Assembly: GCF_019578655.1 (NCBI RefSeq)
Contig: NC_063256.1
Span: forward strand, 22,110,005-22,174,004
Origin: Ricinus communis
Taxonomy: Eukaryota; Streptophyta; Magnoliopsida; Malpighiales; Euphorbiaceae
DNA: 64,000 nucleotides
Direction of reading: 5' to 3'
Position numbers and translations under genes: made by a program
Notes under the pieces: model-generated
What the model was told of the DNA's origin: nothing
The model's input: the letters and a program-made list of their open reading frames with translations, nothing else
Databases searched by the model: none
Shown here: piece after piece, positions 1 to 11,400 of the stretch
How the letters are laid out: every line of letters begins with the position of its first letter
Position numbering within the stretch: the first letter of the stretch is position 1

Positions 1-70
1 GAAATCATAATTTACTAATGAAAATATAAAAGGATAAAACTTGATCTAGAGCCAAAGCTCTGATACCAAA
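1..70 (-). mobile_element. Family C retroelement, 5' leader fragment
   Basis: This is the internal leader of a minus-strand LTR element, cut by the window edge. It reads into a primer-binding site at 57-68 and then an LTR. It matches 55478-55544 almost base for base, and that position is the same place in the complete family C element. It is non-coding. Confidence 0.75.
57..68 (-). other. Primer-binding site (initiator tRNA-Met type)
   Basis: The reverse complement reads TGGTATCAGAGC, a perfect match to the usual plant initiator tRNA-Met primer-binding site. It lies two bases inside the LTR end at 71. This fixes the strand of the element. Confidence 0.85.
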
Positions 71-720
71 TGATATGAAACCTCTATGAATAAGCTTGAG
101 AACCCCTTTTATATTGCAGACCCCGACATGCATTAGAAACCCGAACCAATTCGGTTCAACCCCTGAAAGGATAGAAAACAGCTACTTAAAGATGATCAAG
201 AACTAGAATTGAAAACTTGTTCCTAAATCCCAATTTAAATAGTCCACGAAGAGATGATCAAACTACTTGAATGTTTCTTAAGCATGCATTCTACACAAGA
301 ACACAAAGACAAAGCAAACAGCTTTAAGGTTTAATAACCAATTATCATTCAAAATCAACTTCACTTTTTTAATTCATTACATCAAAATTCGTACTAGCCT
401 TATATAGGCCTTAGAAAACCATAAATCTTAACTAATGAGGATTTACATCTGATCTAGGATAAAGATAACCTTCTTAACTAAAAGAGATAACTTAAACAAA
501 ATCCTAATTAGGTTAAAATGCATGTGTGCCCGTCCAAAATAAGCCATAAAACCCTAATTTACATAAGTCATACAGATGGGCATTATAACATAAGCCTAGT
601 TAGGCCCAAAGTCTTTATATGCATCAATCCAGCTTCTTTGGTATTTTTAAGCCCAATTAGATTCATTGAAGCCCAATAAACTGAATTAGAATAATGAAAT
701 TCTTCAAGCCTTGATGTATC
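71..720 (-). repeat. Family C LTR, minus strand, 5' end missing
   Basis: Read on the minus strand this is a family C LTR ending in CATATCA at 71. It includes the stretch that carries the C-family TATA box. Its start (U3 5' part) is missing: the sequence stops near 720 and is followed by a second C LTR on the other strand. The match to 55545-56209 is close throughout. Together with the next LTR it forms a large inverted repeat with a loop of about 200 bp. Confidence 0.75.
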
Positions 721-723
721 CTT

Positions 724-1547
724 TGATATAAACCAAACTAGCATAATGAATCCTACTCCAACAAGGAGTCTTAATGATGCAAATCTTACTAGCTCAAGGA
801 ATCTTAATCCAACAAGGAGTCCTAACTCCACTAGGAATCCTAATCCAACAAGGAGTCCTAATGATATTAGGAGTTCAAGCAACAAAATGAATCCTAATTC
901 CAATAGGAGTCCTAGCCCGATTCAAATGACAAGTCAATGAGCTTATCCAAGACATTTGGAATAAGGAAACATCAAGGCTTCAAGAATTTCATTAATCTAA
1001 TTCAGTTTATTGGGCTTGAATAAATCAGTGAACTTAAAGATGCCAAGAACTGAATTGAGGCATATGACTTATGTATGATTAGGGTTTGACAATTGGAAGC
1101 CACATGGTTTTAACCTGGTTAGGACTTTGTTTAAGTTATCTCTTTAGTTAGAAAGAGTATCTTTATCCTGATCATATGTAAATCCTTATTGGTTAAGATT
1201 TGGGTAATCTAAGGCCTGTAAAGGGTGGTACTAATTTTTATGTAATGAATTACAAAAATGAAGTTGGTGAATGATAAAACCGACTTATGTCAAGTCTGCT
1301 TTGTCTTTGTAGAATGCATACTTAAGAAACATTGAAGTAGTTTGACCATCTTCTGGTGGAGTATTTCGAAATGGGAATTTAGGAACAAGTTTTCTAAATT
1401 CTAATTCTTGATAATCTCTCTAAGTAATCTGTTTTCTAACCTTTCTTAGGGGTTGAACCAAATTGGTTCTTAGGGTTTTCATGTTAATGTGTTGGGGTCT
1501 GCAATTCAAAAGTGGTTCTCAAGCTTATTCATGGAGTTTCCATATCA
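724..1547 (+). repeat. Family C LTR, plus strand, complete
   Basis: The LTR starts TGATATAAACC and ends CATATCA (824 bp). It has the same order of segments as the C LTRs at 36126 and 56212: RSP-coding minisatellite, end of the pol tail, TATA region, U5. It stands head to head with the truncated minus-strand LTR at 71-720. The base after it (CTTGT, 1548-1552) is the D-repeat target sequence, also seen at the outer edge of the related element at 53377-53381. Confidence 0.78.
746..925 (+). repeat. 18-bp coding minisatellite (RSPNPT-type hexapeptide)
   Basis: Degenerate 18-bp units of the form AGGAGTCCTAATCCAACA repeat in one reading frame, giving hexapeptides such as RSPNST, RNPNPT and RSPNDI. 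The frame is open from 746 to 940. The same block occurs near 26190-26350 (-), 31165-31360 (-), 36148-36335 (+), 37051-37180 (-), 46310-46490 (+), 48520-48640 (+), 54120-54250 (-), 56235-56405 (+) and 61990-62180 (+), always near the start of an LTR. It is best read as the C-terminal tail of pol continuing into the LTR. Confidence 0.7.
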
Positions 1548-3593
1548 CTTGTCAATTGCGTTCCCATGATTCCTTACGCCCAATCCTTTTTTCATTAGGA
1601 ATCCTTGTGCGTAGGGGAATAAGGAATGATGGAGACCCTAATGCTGCAAATCTTAAATCAGAATAATTAGGCGTGCCCCCATTCATGTTATTCCCGCTTT
1701 CCTCTAGAAGACTCGTCTACGATCATTTGAAGATTGACATCAATACTTTATCAACTAATTTTCTTTCTTCACATTTTTCCAAGCATTGGATCAGTGCTTA
1801 TAACTGCAGCTTCTATGCATTTTCACTTAACATTCATGTGTTTATGCTGGCCAAATAAAACCAAACCATCACACTAGACAGAGATTAGAAAGAGACACAC
1901 AAAAGAAATGAGTAGAATGGGAACATAAGTAGGATTACAAATCTGATAAGGATAGAAATCACATGCTCTCTATTCTCTTCCATATGGCTAAGCGTAAGGA
2001 TCAAATCGAAGAGTAGACAAAGAACATGAAAGAACCCATAACTTGACTTCTTAAATCTGCAAAGTTCTAGGTTTGCTAGTGCGAGTCTTCATAAATTTGC
2101 AAAGTTCTTGGAAGAACCCATAACTTGACTTCTTGCAATATAGAAGACTGAAATAATATGCTCACTAGCTTGAAATAATCGATTGCATGCGATTTTTATA
2201 GTGCGAAAGCCCTTATTTCATAAAAAGAAGAAACTATAAGCAAAATATGAATAAATAAATCAAGAAACGGAGAGGAGTTGACTAGTCAACAACTATTATA
2301 GTCCCAAATTTTACGAGCCACCTTAACAAAAATAAGGGAAAAGTGGGCCTACCTAATAACACATCAGGCTAAAATACTTCATTATATGCGTCCCAAACAT
2401 CGAAAACCGTGCATTCTCGCTTGGACTAATCGAAAGAAACATTATTTCTCCCTTAATTTCGTGGATTTATGTCTCATCCTACTTTATCATCAAGTCATGC
2501 CCTAATGCCACCAGTCAAGCTTGTCAGTTTTGTTTCTATGATTCCTTATGATAATCCTTGTGTCATCATAAGTCCTAGTACCTAGAGGAGCAAGGAATGA
2601 TGGAGATTCCAATGTTACAAATTCAGACTTGAAATATTGGGGCGTACTCTCGTCGTTACCTCTTTCCTATAGAAGATTTGTCCGCAATCATCTAAAGAAT
2701 GATATCAATACTCTATCAACTAATATTCTTTCTTCACATTTATCCAAGCATTGGATCGATGCGTGTGATTGTCACTTCCACGTGCTTTCACTCAAGACTC
2801 ATGTTTATGCTCTCCAAATAATACCAAACCATCATACAAGATAGAGATTAGAAAGCGAGGCACCAAAGTGACGAACAAAATTATTACATATGTAAGATTT
2901 TGGACCCGATAAGGAAAAAAACAAAAGTTCTTTGTTCACTTCCATATGGCTAAGCATAAGGATTAAATCGAATTGATTTCCAATCCTTATGTCATAAGGA
3001 GTTCTTGTGCCTAGAGGAACATGGAATTATGAAGATTCCAATGGTGCAAATCCTAAATTGGAATATTGGGGTGTGCCTTGATTCTCACCATTCCCTCTTT
3101 ACTCCAAAAGGTTTGTCCGCGATCATTATGAGAATTATATGAATGTTGGATCAAGTAATTTTCTTTCTTCAAATTTGTCCAAGAATTGGATCGGTGCTTA
3201 TGAGTGCCGTTTCCACACGCTTTCAATTGACACTCATGTTTATGCTTCCGAATAAAAATCAAAATATCAAACTAGATAGAGATTAGAAAGAGTAGTACAA
3301 AAAAGCGAACAAAATGAGAACATAGATAGGATTTCAGATTCGATTAGGAAAAAAATTGCAAGTTCTTTGTTCTCTTCCATACAGCTAAGCAAAAGGATCG
3401 AATCAAATTGATTTAAACACAAGGGTAGACAAAGAACACAAAAGAGAGGAAGGACGTGAGCAATAAGTCTAGGTTCGCTAGCACGAGTCTTCATAAGTCC
3501 GTAAGGTTCTTGAAAGATTCCATAACTTGATTTCACACAAGGCAGAAGACTAAAATAATCTGCTCATTAGCCTCAAATATTTGGTTGCATGTG
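1548..3593 (+). repeat. D repeat, about three tandem copies
   Basis: There are three successive copies of a roughly 1-kb repeat (about 1548-2540, 2541-2975 and 2976-3593; the last two are shortened). Landmarks in order are: a segment containing GGAACAAGGAATGATGGAGA; a segment with CAAGCATTGGATCGGTGC; an AAAGAACACAAAAGAAAGGA segment; a segment with GGTTGCATGCGGTTTTTAT; and a CCTACCTAATAACACTCC segment. Open frames here are short and shift between copies, so I do not call genes. The block ends abruptly at 3593, where the satellite begins. Confidence 0.75.
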
Positions 3594-4251
3594 GGCTCGT
3601 TTTTTCATATTAAATTATTAGCACTTTTATGGGGTTATTTTCTTAAATTAATAAATTTACATATTTTACGAGGTTATTTTCTTATGTCAACGAATATACA
3701 CCTTTTACGGGATTGTTTTCTCATATTCTAAAATTAACCGATTTAAGGGGTTGTGTTCTCACACTCACAAATATACCAAAATTACAAGGTTATTTTCTCC
3801 GATTTAGAAATATCCCCGTAATGCGGGGTTGTTTTCTAATATTTATAAATATACCCCTCTTACAAGTTTGTTTTCTCATATTAAAAAAACTTTACTACTT
3901 CTACGAGCCTGTTTTCTCGAACTCGCAATTGCACTACTTTCATGGAGTTGTTTTCTGAGTTTCATAAATATACACATTTTACGGGGTTATTTTCTTATAT
4001 TGATAAATATACCACTTTCACGGGGTCGTTTTCTTATATTAAATTATTAGTACTATTATGGTGTTGTTTTCTCAAACTCATAAATATACACGTTTTACGG
4101 GGTTATTTTCTTATATCCACAAATAAACCCCGTTAGTTTCTCAAATTAAAAATTAACCCATTTAAGGGGTTATTTTCTCATACTCACGAATATCACAAAA
4201 TTACGGGGTTATTTTCTCCGATTGATAAATATCACCATATTACGGGGTTGT

Positions 4252-6760
4252 TTTCTCATATTAAAAGATTTACTCCTTCTACGAGGCTGTTTTCTCAGAC
4301 TTGCAATTACACTAATTTTACGGGGTTGTTTTCTCAAATTCATAAATATACATGTTTTACTCGATTGTTTTCTTATATTGATAAATATACTATTTTTACG
4401 GGATCACTTTCTCATATTAAATTATTAGCACCATTACGGTGTTGTTTTGTCAAATTTATAAATATACATGTTTTACGGGATTCTTTTTTATATCGACAAA
4501 TATACTCCTTTTACGGAATTGTTTTCTCATATTCTAAAATTAACTCCATTAAGGGGTTGTTTTTTCATACACACAAATATACCAAATTTACGGGGTTATT
4601 TTCTCCAATTTATAAATATCCCGTATTACATGGTTGTTTTCTAATATTTATAAATATACCCCTCTTACGGGTCTGTTTTCTCATATTAAAAAATTTACCT
4701 CTTCTACGAGGCTGTTTTCTCATACTCGCAATTACATTACTGTTACGGGGTTGTTTTCTCATATTATAAAATTAACTCTTTTAAGGGGTTGTTTTCTCAT
4801 ACTTACAGATATACCAAAATTACGGTGTTACTTTCTCTGATTGATAAATATCCCCGCATTACGGGGTTGTTTTCTAATATTTATAAATATACTACTCTTA
4901 CGTGGTTATTTTCTCATAACTACTTTTACGGAGTTGTTTTCAAAGATTCATTAATATAGACGTTTTACAGGGTTATTTTCTTATATTGACAAATATACCC
5001 TTTTTACGGGGTTATTTTCATATATTATAAAATTAACCCACTGAAGGGGTTGTTTTCTCATACTCGCAAATATACTAATATTACGGGGTTATTTTCTTCG
5101 ATTGATAAATATCCCCGTAATTACGGGGTTGTTTTCTCATATTAGAAAATTTACCCCTTCTACGAGGCTGTTCTCTCAGAATCGCAATTACACTACTTTT
5201 ACGGGGTTGTTTTCTCAAATTCATAAATATACATGTTTTACTGGTTTATTTTCTTATATTGATAAATATACTACTTTTACGGGGTCACTTTCTCATATTA
5301 AATTATTAGCACCATTATGGTGTTGTTTTGTCAAATTTATAAATATACATGTTTTACGGGATTTTTTTTTATATCGACAAATATACTCCTTTTACGGAAT
5401 TGTTTTCTCATATTCTAAAATTAACCCAATTAAGGGGTTGTTTTTTCATACACACAAATATACCAAAATTACAGCGTTATTTTCTCCAATTTATAAATAT
5501 CCCGTATTATATGGTTGTTTTCTAATATTTATAAATATACCCCTCTTACGGGTCTGTTTTCTCATATTAAAAAATTTACCTCTTCTACGAGGCTGTTTTC
5601 TTATACTCGCAATTACATTACTGTTACGGGGTTGTTTTCTCATATTATAAAATTAACTCTTTTAAGGGGTTGTTTTCTCATACTTACAGATATACCAAAA
5701 TTACGGTGTTACTTTCTCTGATTGATAAATATCCCCGCATTACGGGGTTGTTTTCTAATATTTATAAATATACTACTCTTACGTGGTTATTTTCTCATAT
5801 TAAAAAATTTATCCCTTCTACGAGGCTGTTTTCTCAGACTCGCAGTTACACTACTTTTACGGAGTTGTTTTCAAAGATTCATTAATATAGACGTTTTACA
5901 GGGTTATTTTCTTATATTGACAAATATACCCTTTTTACGGGGTTATTTTCATATATTATAAAATTAACCCACTGAAGGGGTTGTTTTCTCATACTCGCAA
6001 ATATACTAATATTACGGGGTTATTTTCTTCGATTGATAAATATCCCCATATTACAGGGTTGTTTTCTTATATTAAAAAATTTACCCCTTCTACAAGGCTG
6101 TTTTCTCAGACTCACAATTACACTAATTTTACGGGGTTGTTTTCTCAAATTCATAAATATACATGTTTTACTCGATTGTTTTCTTATATTGATAAATATA
6201 CTATTTTTACGGGATCACTTTCTCATATTAAATTATTAGCACCATTACGGTGTTGTTTTGTCAAATTTATAAATATACATGTTTTACGGGATTCTTTTTT
6301 ATATCGACAAATATACTCCTTTTACGGAATTGTTTTCTCATATTCTAAAATTAACTCCATTAAGGGGTTGTTTTTTCATACACACAAATATACCAAATTT
6401 ACGGGGTTATTTTCTCCAATTTATAAATATCCCGTATTACGTGGTTGTTTTCTAATATTTATAAATATACCCCTCTTACGGGTCTGTTTTCTCATATTAA
6501 AAAATTTACCTCTTCTACGAGGCTGTTTTCTCATACTCGCAATTACACTACTTTTACGGAGTTGTTTTCTAAGATTCATAAATATAGACGTTTTACGGGG
6601 TTATTTTCTTATATTGACAAATATACCCCTTTTATAGGGTTGGTTTTTTATATTATAAAATTGACCCACTTAAGGGGTTGTTTTATCGTACTCGCATATA
6701 TACTAAAATTACGGGGTTATTTTCTCTGACTGATAAAGATCCCCGTATTATGGGGTTGTT
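4252..6760. repeat. Three copies of an 880-930 bp block inside the satellite
   Basis: Blocks starting near 4252, 5131 and 6061 repeat the same series of monomer variants, including unusual ones (TTTTATATCGACAAATATAC; a monomer with AGATATACC). The first copy is about 50 bp shorter because roughly 51 bp are missing near 4917, where copy two has 5799-5849. The third copy is incomplete. This is the most recent-looking amplification in the array. Confidence 0.75.
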
Positions 6761-8437
6761 TTCTCATATTAAAAAATTTACCCCTTCTACAGGATTATTT
6801 TCTCATACTCGCAATTACACTACTAGGGGTGTTTTCTTAGATTTATAAATATACACAGTTTATGGGGTTATTTTCTTATATTGAAAAAATATACCATTTT
6901 TATAGGGTCATTTTCTCATATTAAATTACTAGCATTAATGGAGTTATTTTCTCAAATTCATAAATATACACGTTTTACGGGGTTATTTTCTTATATCGAA
7001 AAATATACCCCTTTTACTGGGTTGTTTTCTCATATTTTAAAATTAACACATTTAAGGGGTTTTTTTCTCATACTCACAAATATACCAAAAGTACAGGGAT
7101 ATTTTCTACGATTGATAAATATCCCCGTATTATGGGGTTGTTTTCTAATATTTATAAATATACCCCTCTTACGGGTTTGTTTTGTCAGATTAAAAGATTT
7201 TCTCATATTAAAAGATTTACCTCTTTTACGAGGCTGTTTTCTCAGACTCGCCATTACACTACTTTTACGAGGTTGTTTTCTCAATTTCATAAATATACAC
7301 GTTTTACGGAGTTATTTTCTTATATTTATATATATACCACTTTTATGGGGTCGTTTTCTCATATTATTATTAGCACAATTATGGGGTTGTTTTCTCAAAT
7401 TCATAAATATACACGTTTTACGGAGTTATTTTCTAATATCGACAAATATACCCCTTTCATGGGGTTGTTTTCTCATATTCTAAAATTACCCCATTTAAGA
7501 GGTTGTTTTCTCATACTCACAATTATACCAAAATAAGTACGGCGTTATTTTCTCCGATTGACAAATATCCTCGTATTTACGGGGTTGTTTTCTCATATTA
7601 AAAAATTTATCCTTTCTACGAGGCTGTTTTCTCATACTCACAATTACACTACTTTTACTAGATTGTTTTATAAGGTTAATAAATATGCACGTCTTACGGG
7701 GTTATTTTCTTATATTGATAAATATACCACTTTTACGGGGTCATTTTCTCATATTAAATTATTAGCACTATTATGGGGTTGTTTATTCAAATTCATAAAT
7801 TTACACGTTTTAAGAGGTTATTTTCTTATATCAATATAGATACCCCTTTTACGAGGTTGTTTTCTCATACTCACAAATATACCAAAATTACGGGATTATT
7901 TTCTCTGATTGATAAATATCCCAGCATTACTGGGTTGTTTTCTAATATTTATAAATATGCCCCACTTACAAGATTCATTTCACATATTAAAATATTTACC
8001 CTTTCTAGGAGACTTTTTTCTCAGACTCGCAATTACACTACTTTTATGGTGTTATTTTCTCAGATTTATAAATATACACGTTTTGCGGGGTTATTTTCTT
8101 ATATTGATAAATATGCCCCTTTTACGGAGTTGTTTTCTTATATTATAAAATTAACCCACTAAAGGGGTTATTTTCTCATACTCGTAAATATACTAAAATT
8201 ACGGGGTTATGTTTTCCAATTGATAAATATCCCCGTATTACGAGGTTGTTTTCTCATACTAAAAACTTTACCCGTTCTACGAGTTTGTTTCTCAGACTCG
8301 CAATTACACTACTTTTACGGGGTTGTTTTCTCAGATTCATAAATATAAAGGTTTTTACGGGGTTGTTTTCTTATATTGATAAATATACCACTTTTACGGG
8401 CTCGTTTTCTCATATTAAATTATTAGCACTTTTATGG
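6640..8437. repeat. Satellite segment duplicated at 17960-19741
   Basis: This stretch has several private features: a double AGATTTTCTCATATTAAAAG near 7190, a GCATTAATGGAG monomer near 6930, and a CACTTACAAGATTCATTTC monomer near 7965. All of them recur in the same order at 17960-19741. The two copies are about 11.3 kb apart in direct orientation. Confidence 0.75.
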
Positions 8438-11400
8438 GGTTATTTTCTTAGATTCATAAATTTACATGTTTTACGAGGTTATTTTCTTATGTCAACAAAT
8501 ATACACCTTTTACGGGATTGTTTTCTCATATTCTAAAATTAACCGATCTAAGGAGTTGTGTTCTCACACTCACAAATATACCAAAATTACAGGGTTGTTT
8601 TCTTCAATTGATAAATATCCCCGTATTACGGGGTTGTTTTCTAATATTTATAAATATACTCCTCTTACGTGGTTGTTTTCTCACATTAAGAAATTTACCC
8701 CTTCTACGAGGTTGTTTTCTCAGACTCGTAATTACACTACTTTTATAGGGTTGTTTTCTCATATTGATAAATATACACGTTTTACGGAGTTATTTTCTTA
8801 TATTGATAAATATACTACTTTTACGGGGTCGTTTTCTCATATTAAATTATTAACACTATTATGGGGTTGTTTTCTCAAATTCATAAATATACACATTTTA
8901 CGGGGTTATTTTCCTTTATCGACAAATATACCCCCTTTTAAGTGGTTGTTTTCTCATATTCTAGAACTACCCATTTAAGGGGTTGTTTTCTCACACTCAC
9001 AAATATACCAAAATTACGGGGTTATTTTCTCCGATTTATAAATACTCCCGTATTACGAGGTTGTTCTCAAGTACTTATAAATCTACCCCTCTTACAGGGT
9101 TATTTTTTCAGATTTATAAATATACACGCTTTACGGGGTTATTTTCTTGTATCGATAAATATACTCCTTTTACGAAGTTATTTTCTTATATCGATAAATA
9201 TACCACTTTTACTGGGTTATTTTCGCTTATTCTAAAATTAACCCATTTAAAGGGTTGTTTTCTCATACTCACAAATATATAAAAATTATAGAGTTATTTT
9301 GTCCGATTGATAAATATCCCCGTATTATGGGGTTGTTTTCTAATATTTATAAATATACTCCTCTTACGTGGTTGTTTTCTCACATTAAAAAATCTATCCC
9401 TTCTACGAGGCTGTTTTCTCAAACTCACAATTACACTACTTTTACGGGGTTGTTTTTTCATATTCATAAATATATACATTTTATGAGGTTATTTTTTGTA
9501 TTGATAAATATACCACTTTTGTGGGGTCGTTTTCTCATATTAAATTATTAGCACAATTATGGGGTTGTTTTCTCAAATTCATAAATATACACGTTTTACG
9601 GATATATTCTCTTATATTGACAAATATACTATTTTTACGAGGTTGTTTTCTCATATTAAAAAATTTGCCCCTTCTACGAGGTTGTTTTCTCATATTCACA
9701 ATTATACCAAAATTACTACAGGATTATTTTTCCTGATTTATAAATATCCATGTATTACAAGGTTGTTTTTAAGTATTTATAAATATACCCTTCTTACGGG
9801 TTGTTTTCTCAGATTATAAAATTAACCAATTTAAGTGGTTGTTTACTCATACTAAAAAATATACAAAAATTACGAGATTATTTTCTACGATTGATAAATA
9901 TCCCTGCACTACGGGATTATTTTCTAATATTTATAAATATACCCCTCTTACGGGATTGTTTTCTCATATTAAAAAATTTACCCCTTCTACGAGACTGTTT
10001 TTCAGACTCGTAATTACATTACTTTTACGGAGTTGTTTTCTCGAATTCATAAATATACATATTTTACGGGATTATTTTCTCCGATTGATAAATATCCCCG
10101 TATTACGGAGTTGTTTTCTCATATTAAAAAATTTACCCCTTATACGAGGCTATTTTCTCAAACTCGCAACTACACTATTTCTACGGGGTTGTTTTCTCAG
10201 ATTCATAATTATACACGTTTTATGGGATTATTTTCTTATGTTGATAAATATACCACTTTTACGAGGTTGTTTTCTCATATTAAATTCTTACCACTATTAT
10301 GGGGTCATTTTCTCAAATTCATAAATATACACATTTTACGGGGTTATTTTCTTATATTGATAATTATAGCATTTTTATGGGGTCATTTTCTCATATTAAA
10401 TTATTAGCACTATTATGGGGTTGTTTTCTCAAATTCATAAATATACACATTTTACGCGGTTATTTTCTTATATCGAAAAAATACCCCTTTTACTGGGTTG
10501 TTTTCTCAAATTATAAAATTAACCCATTTAAGGGGTTGTTTTCTCATACTCACCAATATACCACAATTGCAGGGTTATTTTCCTAGATTCATAACTATCC
10601 CCGTATTACGGGATTGTGTTCATATATTAAAAAATTTACCTATTGAACGTGGCTGTTTTCTCATATTAAAATATTTACCCATTCTATGAGGTTGTTTTCT
10701 TGGACTCGCAATTACACTAATTTTACGGGGTTGTTTTCTCATATTCATAAAGATACATATTTTACGGGGTTATTTTCTTATATTGATAAATATACCACCT
10801 TTACGGGATCATTTTCTCATATTAAATTATTACCACTATTATGGGATTTTTTTCTAAAATTCATAAATATACACGTTTTACGAGGTTATTCTCTTATATT
10901 GATAAATATACCCCTTTCACGAGGTTGTTTTCTCATATTATAAAATTAACCCAATTAAGGTGTTGTTCTCACACTTACAAATATACCACAATTACAGAGT
11001 TATTTCCTCAGATTCATAAATATCCCCGTATTATGGGATTGTTTTCACATATTAAAGGATTTACCCCTTCTACGAGACTGTTTTCTCATATTAAAAAATT
11101 TACCCATTCTACGAGGTTGTTTTCTTGGACTCACAATTACACTACTTTTACGTGGTTGTTTTCTCAGATTCATAAATACACACGTTTTACGGGATTATTT
11201 TCTTATATCAACAAACATACCCTTTTTATGGGGTTATTTTCTCATATTATAAAATTAACCCATTTAAGGGGTTATTTTCTCATACTCACAAATATATCAA
11301 AATTACAGGTTTATTTTCTCCGATTGATAAATATCCTTGTATTACAGGGTATTCTCATATTAAAAAATTTACCCCTTCTACGAGACTGTTTTCTCATACT

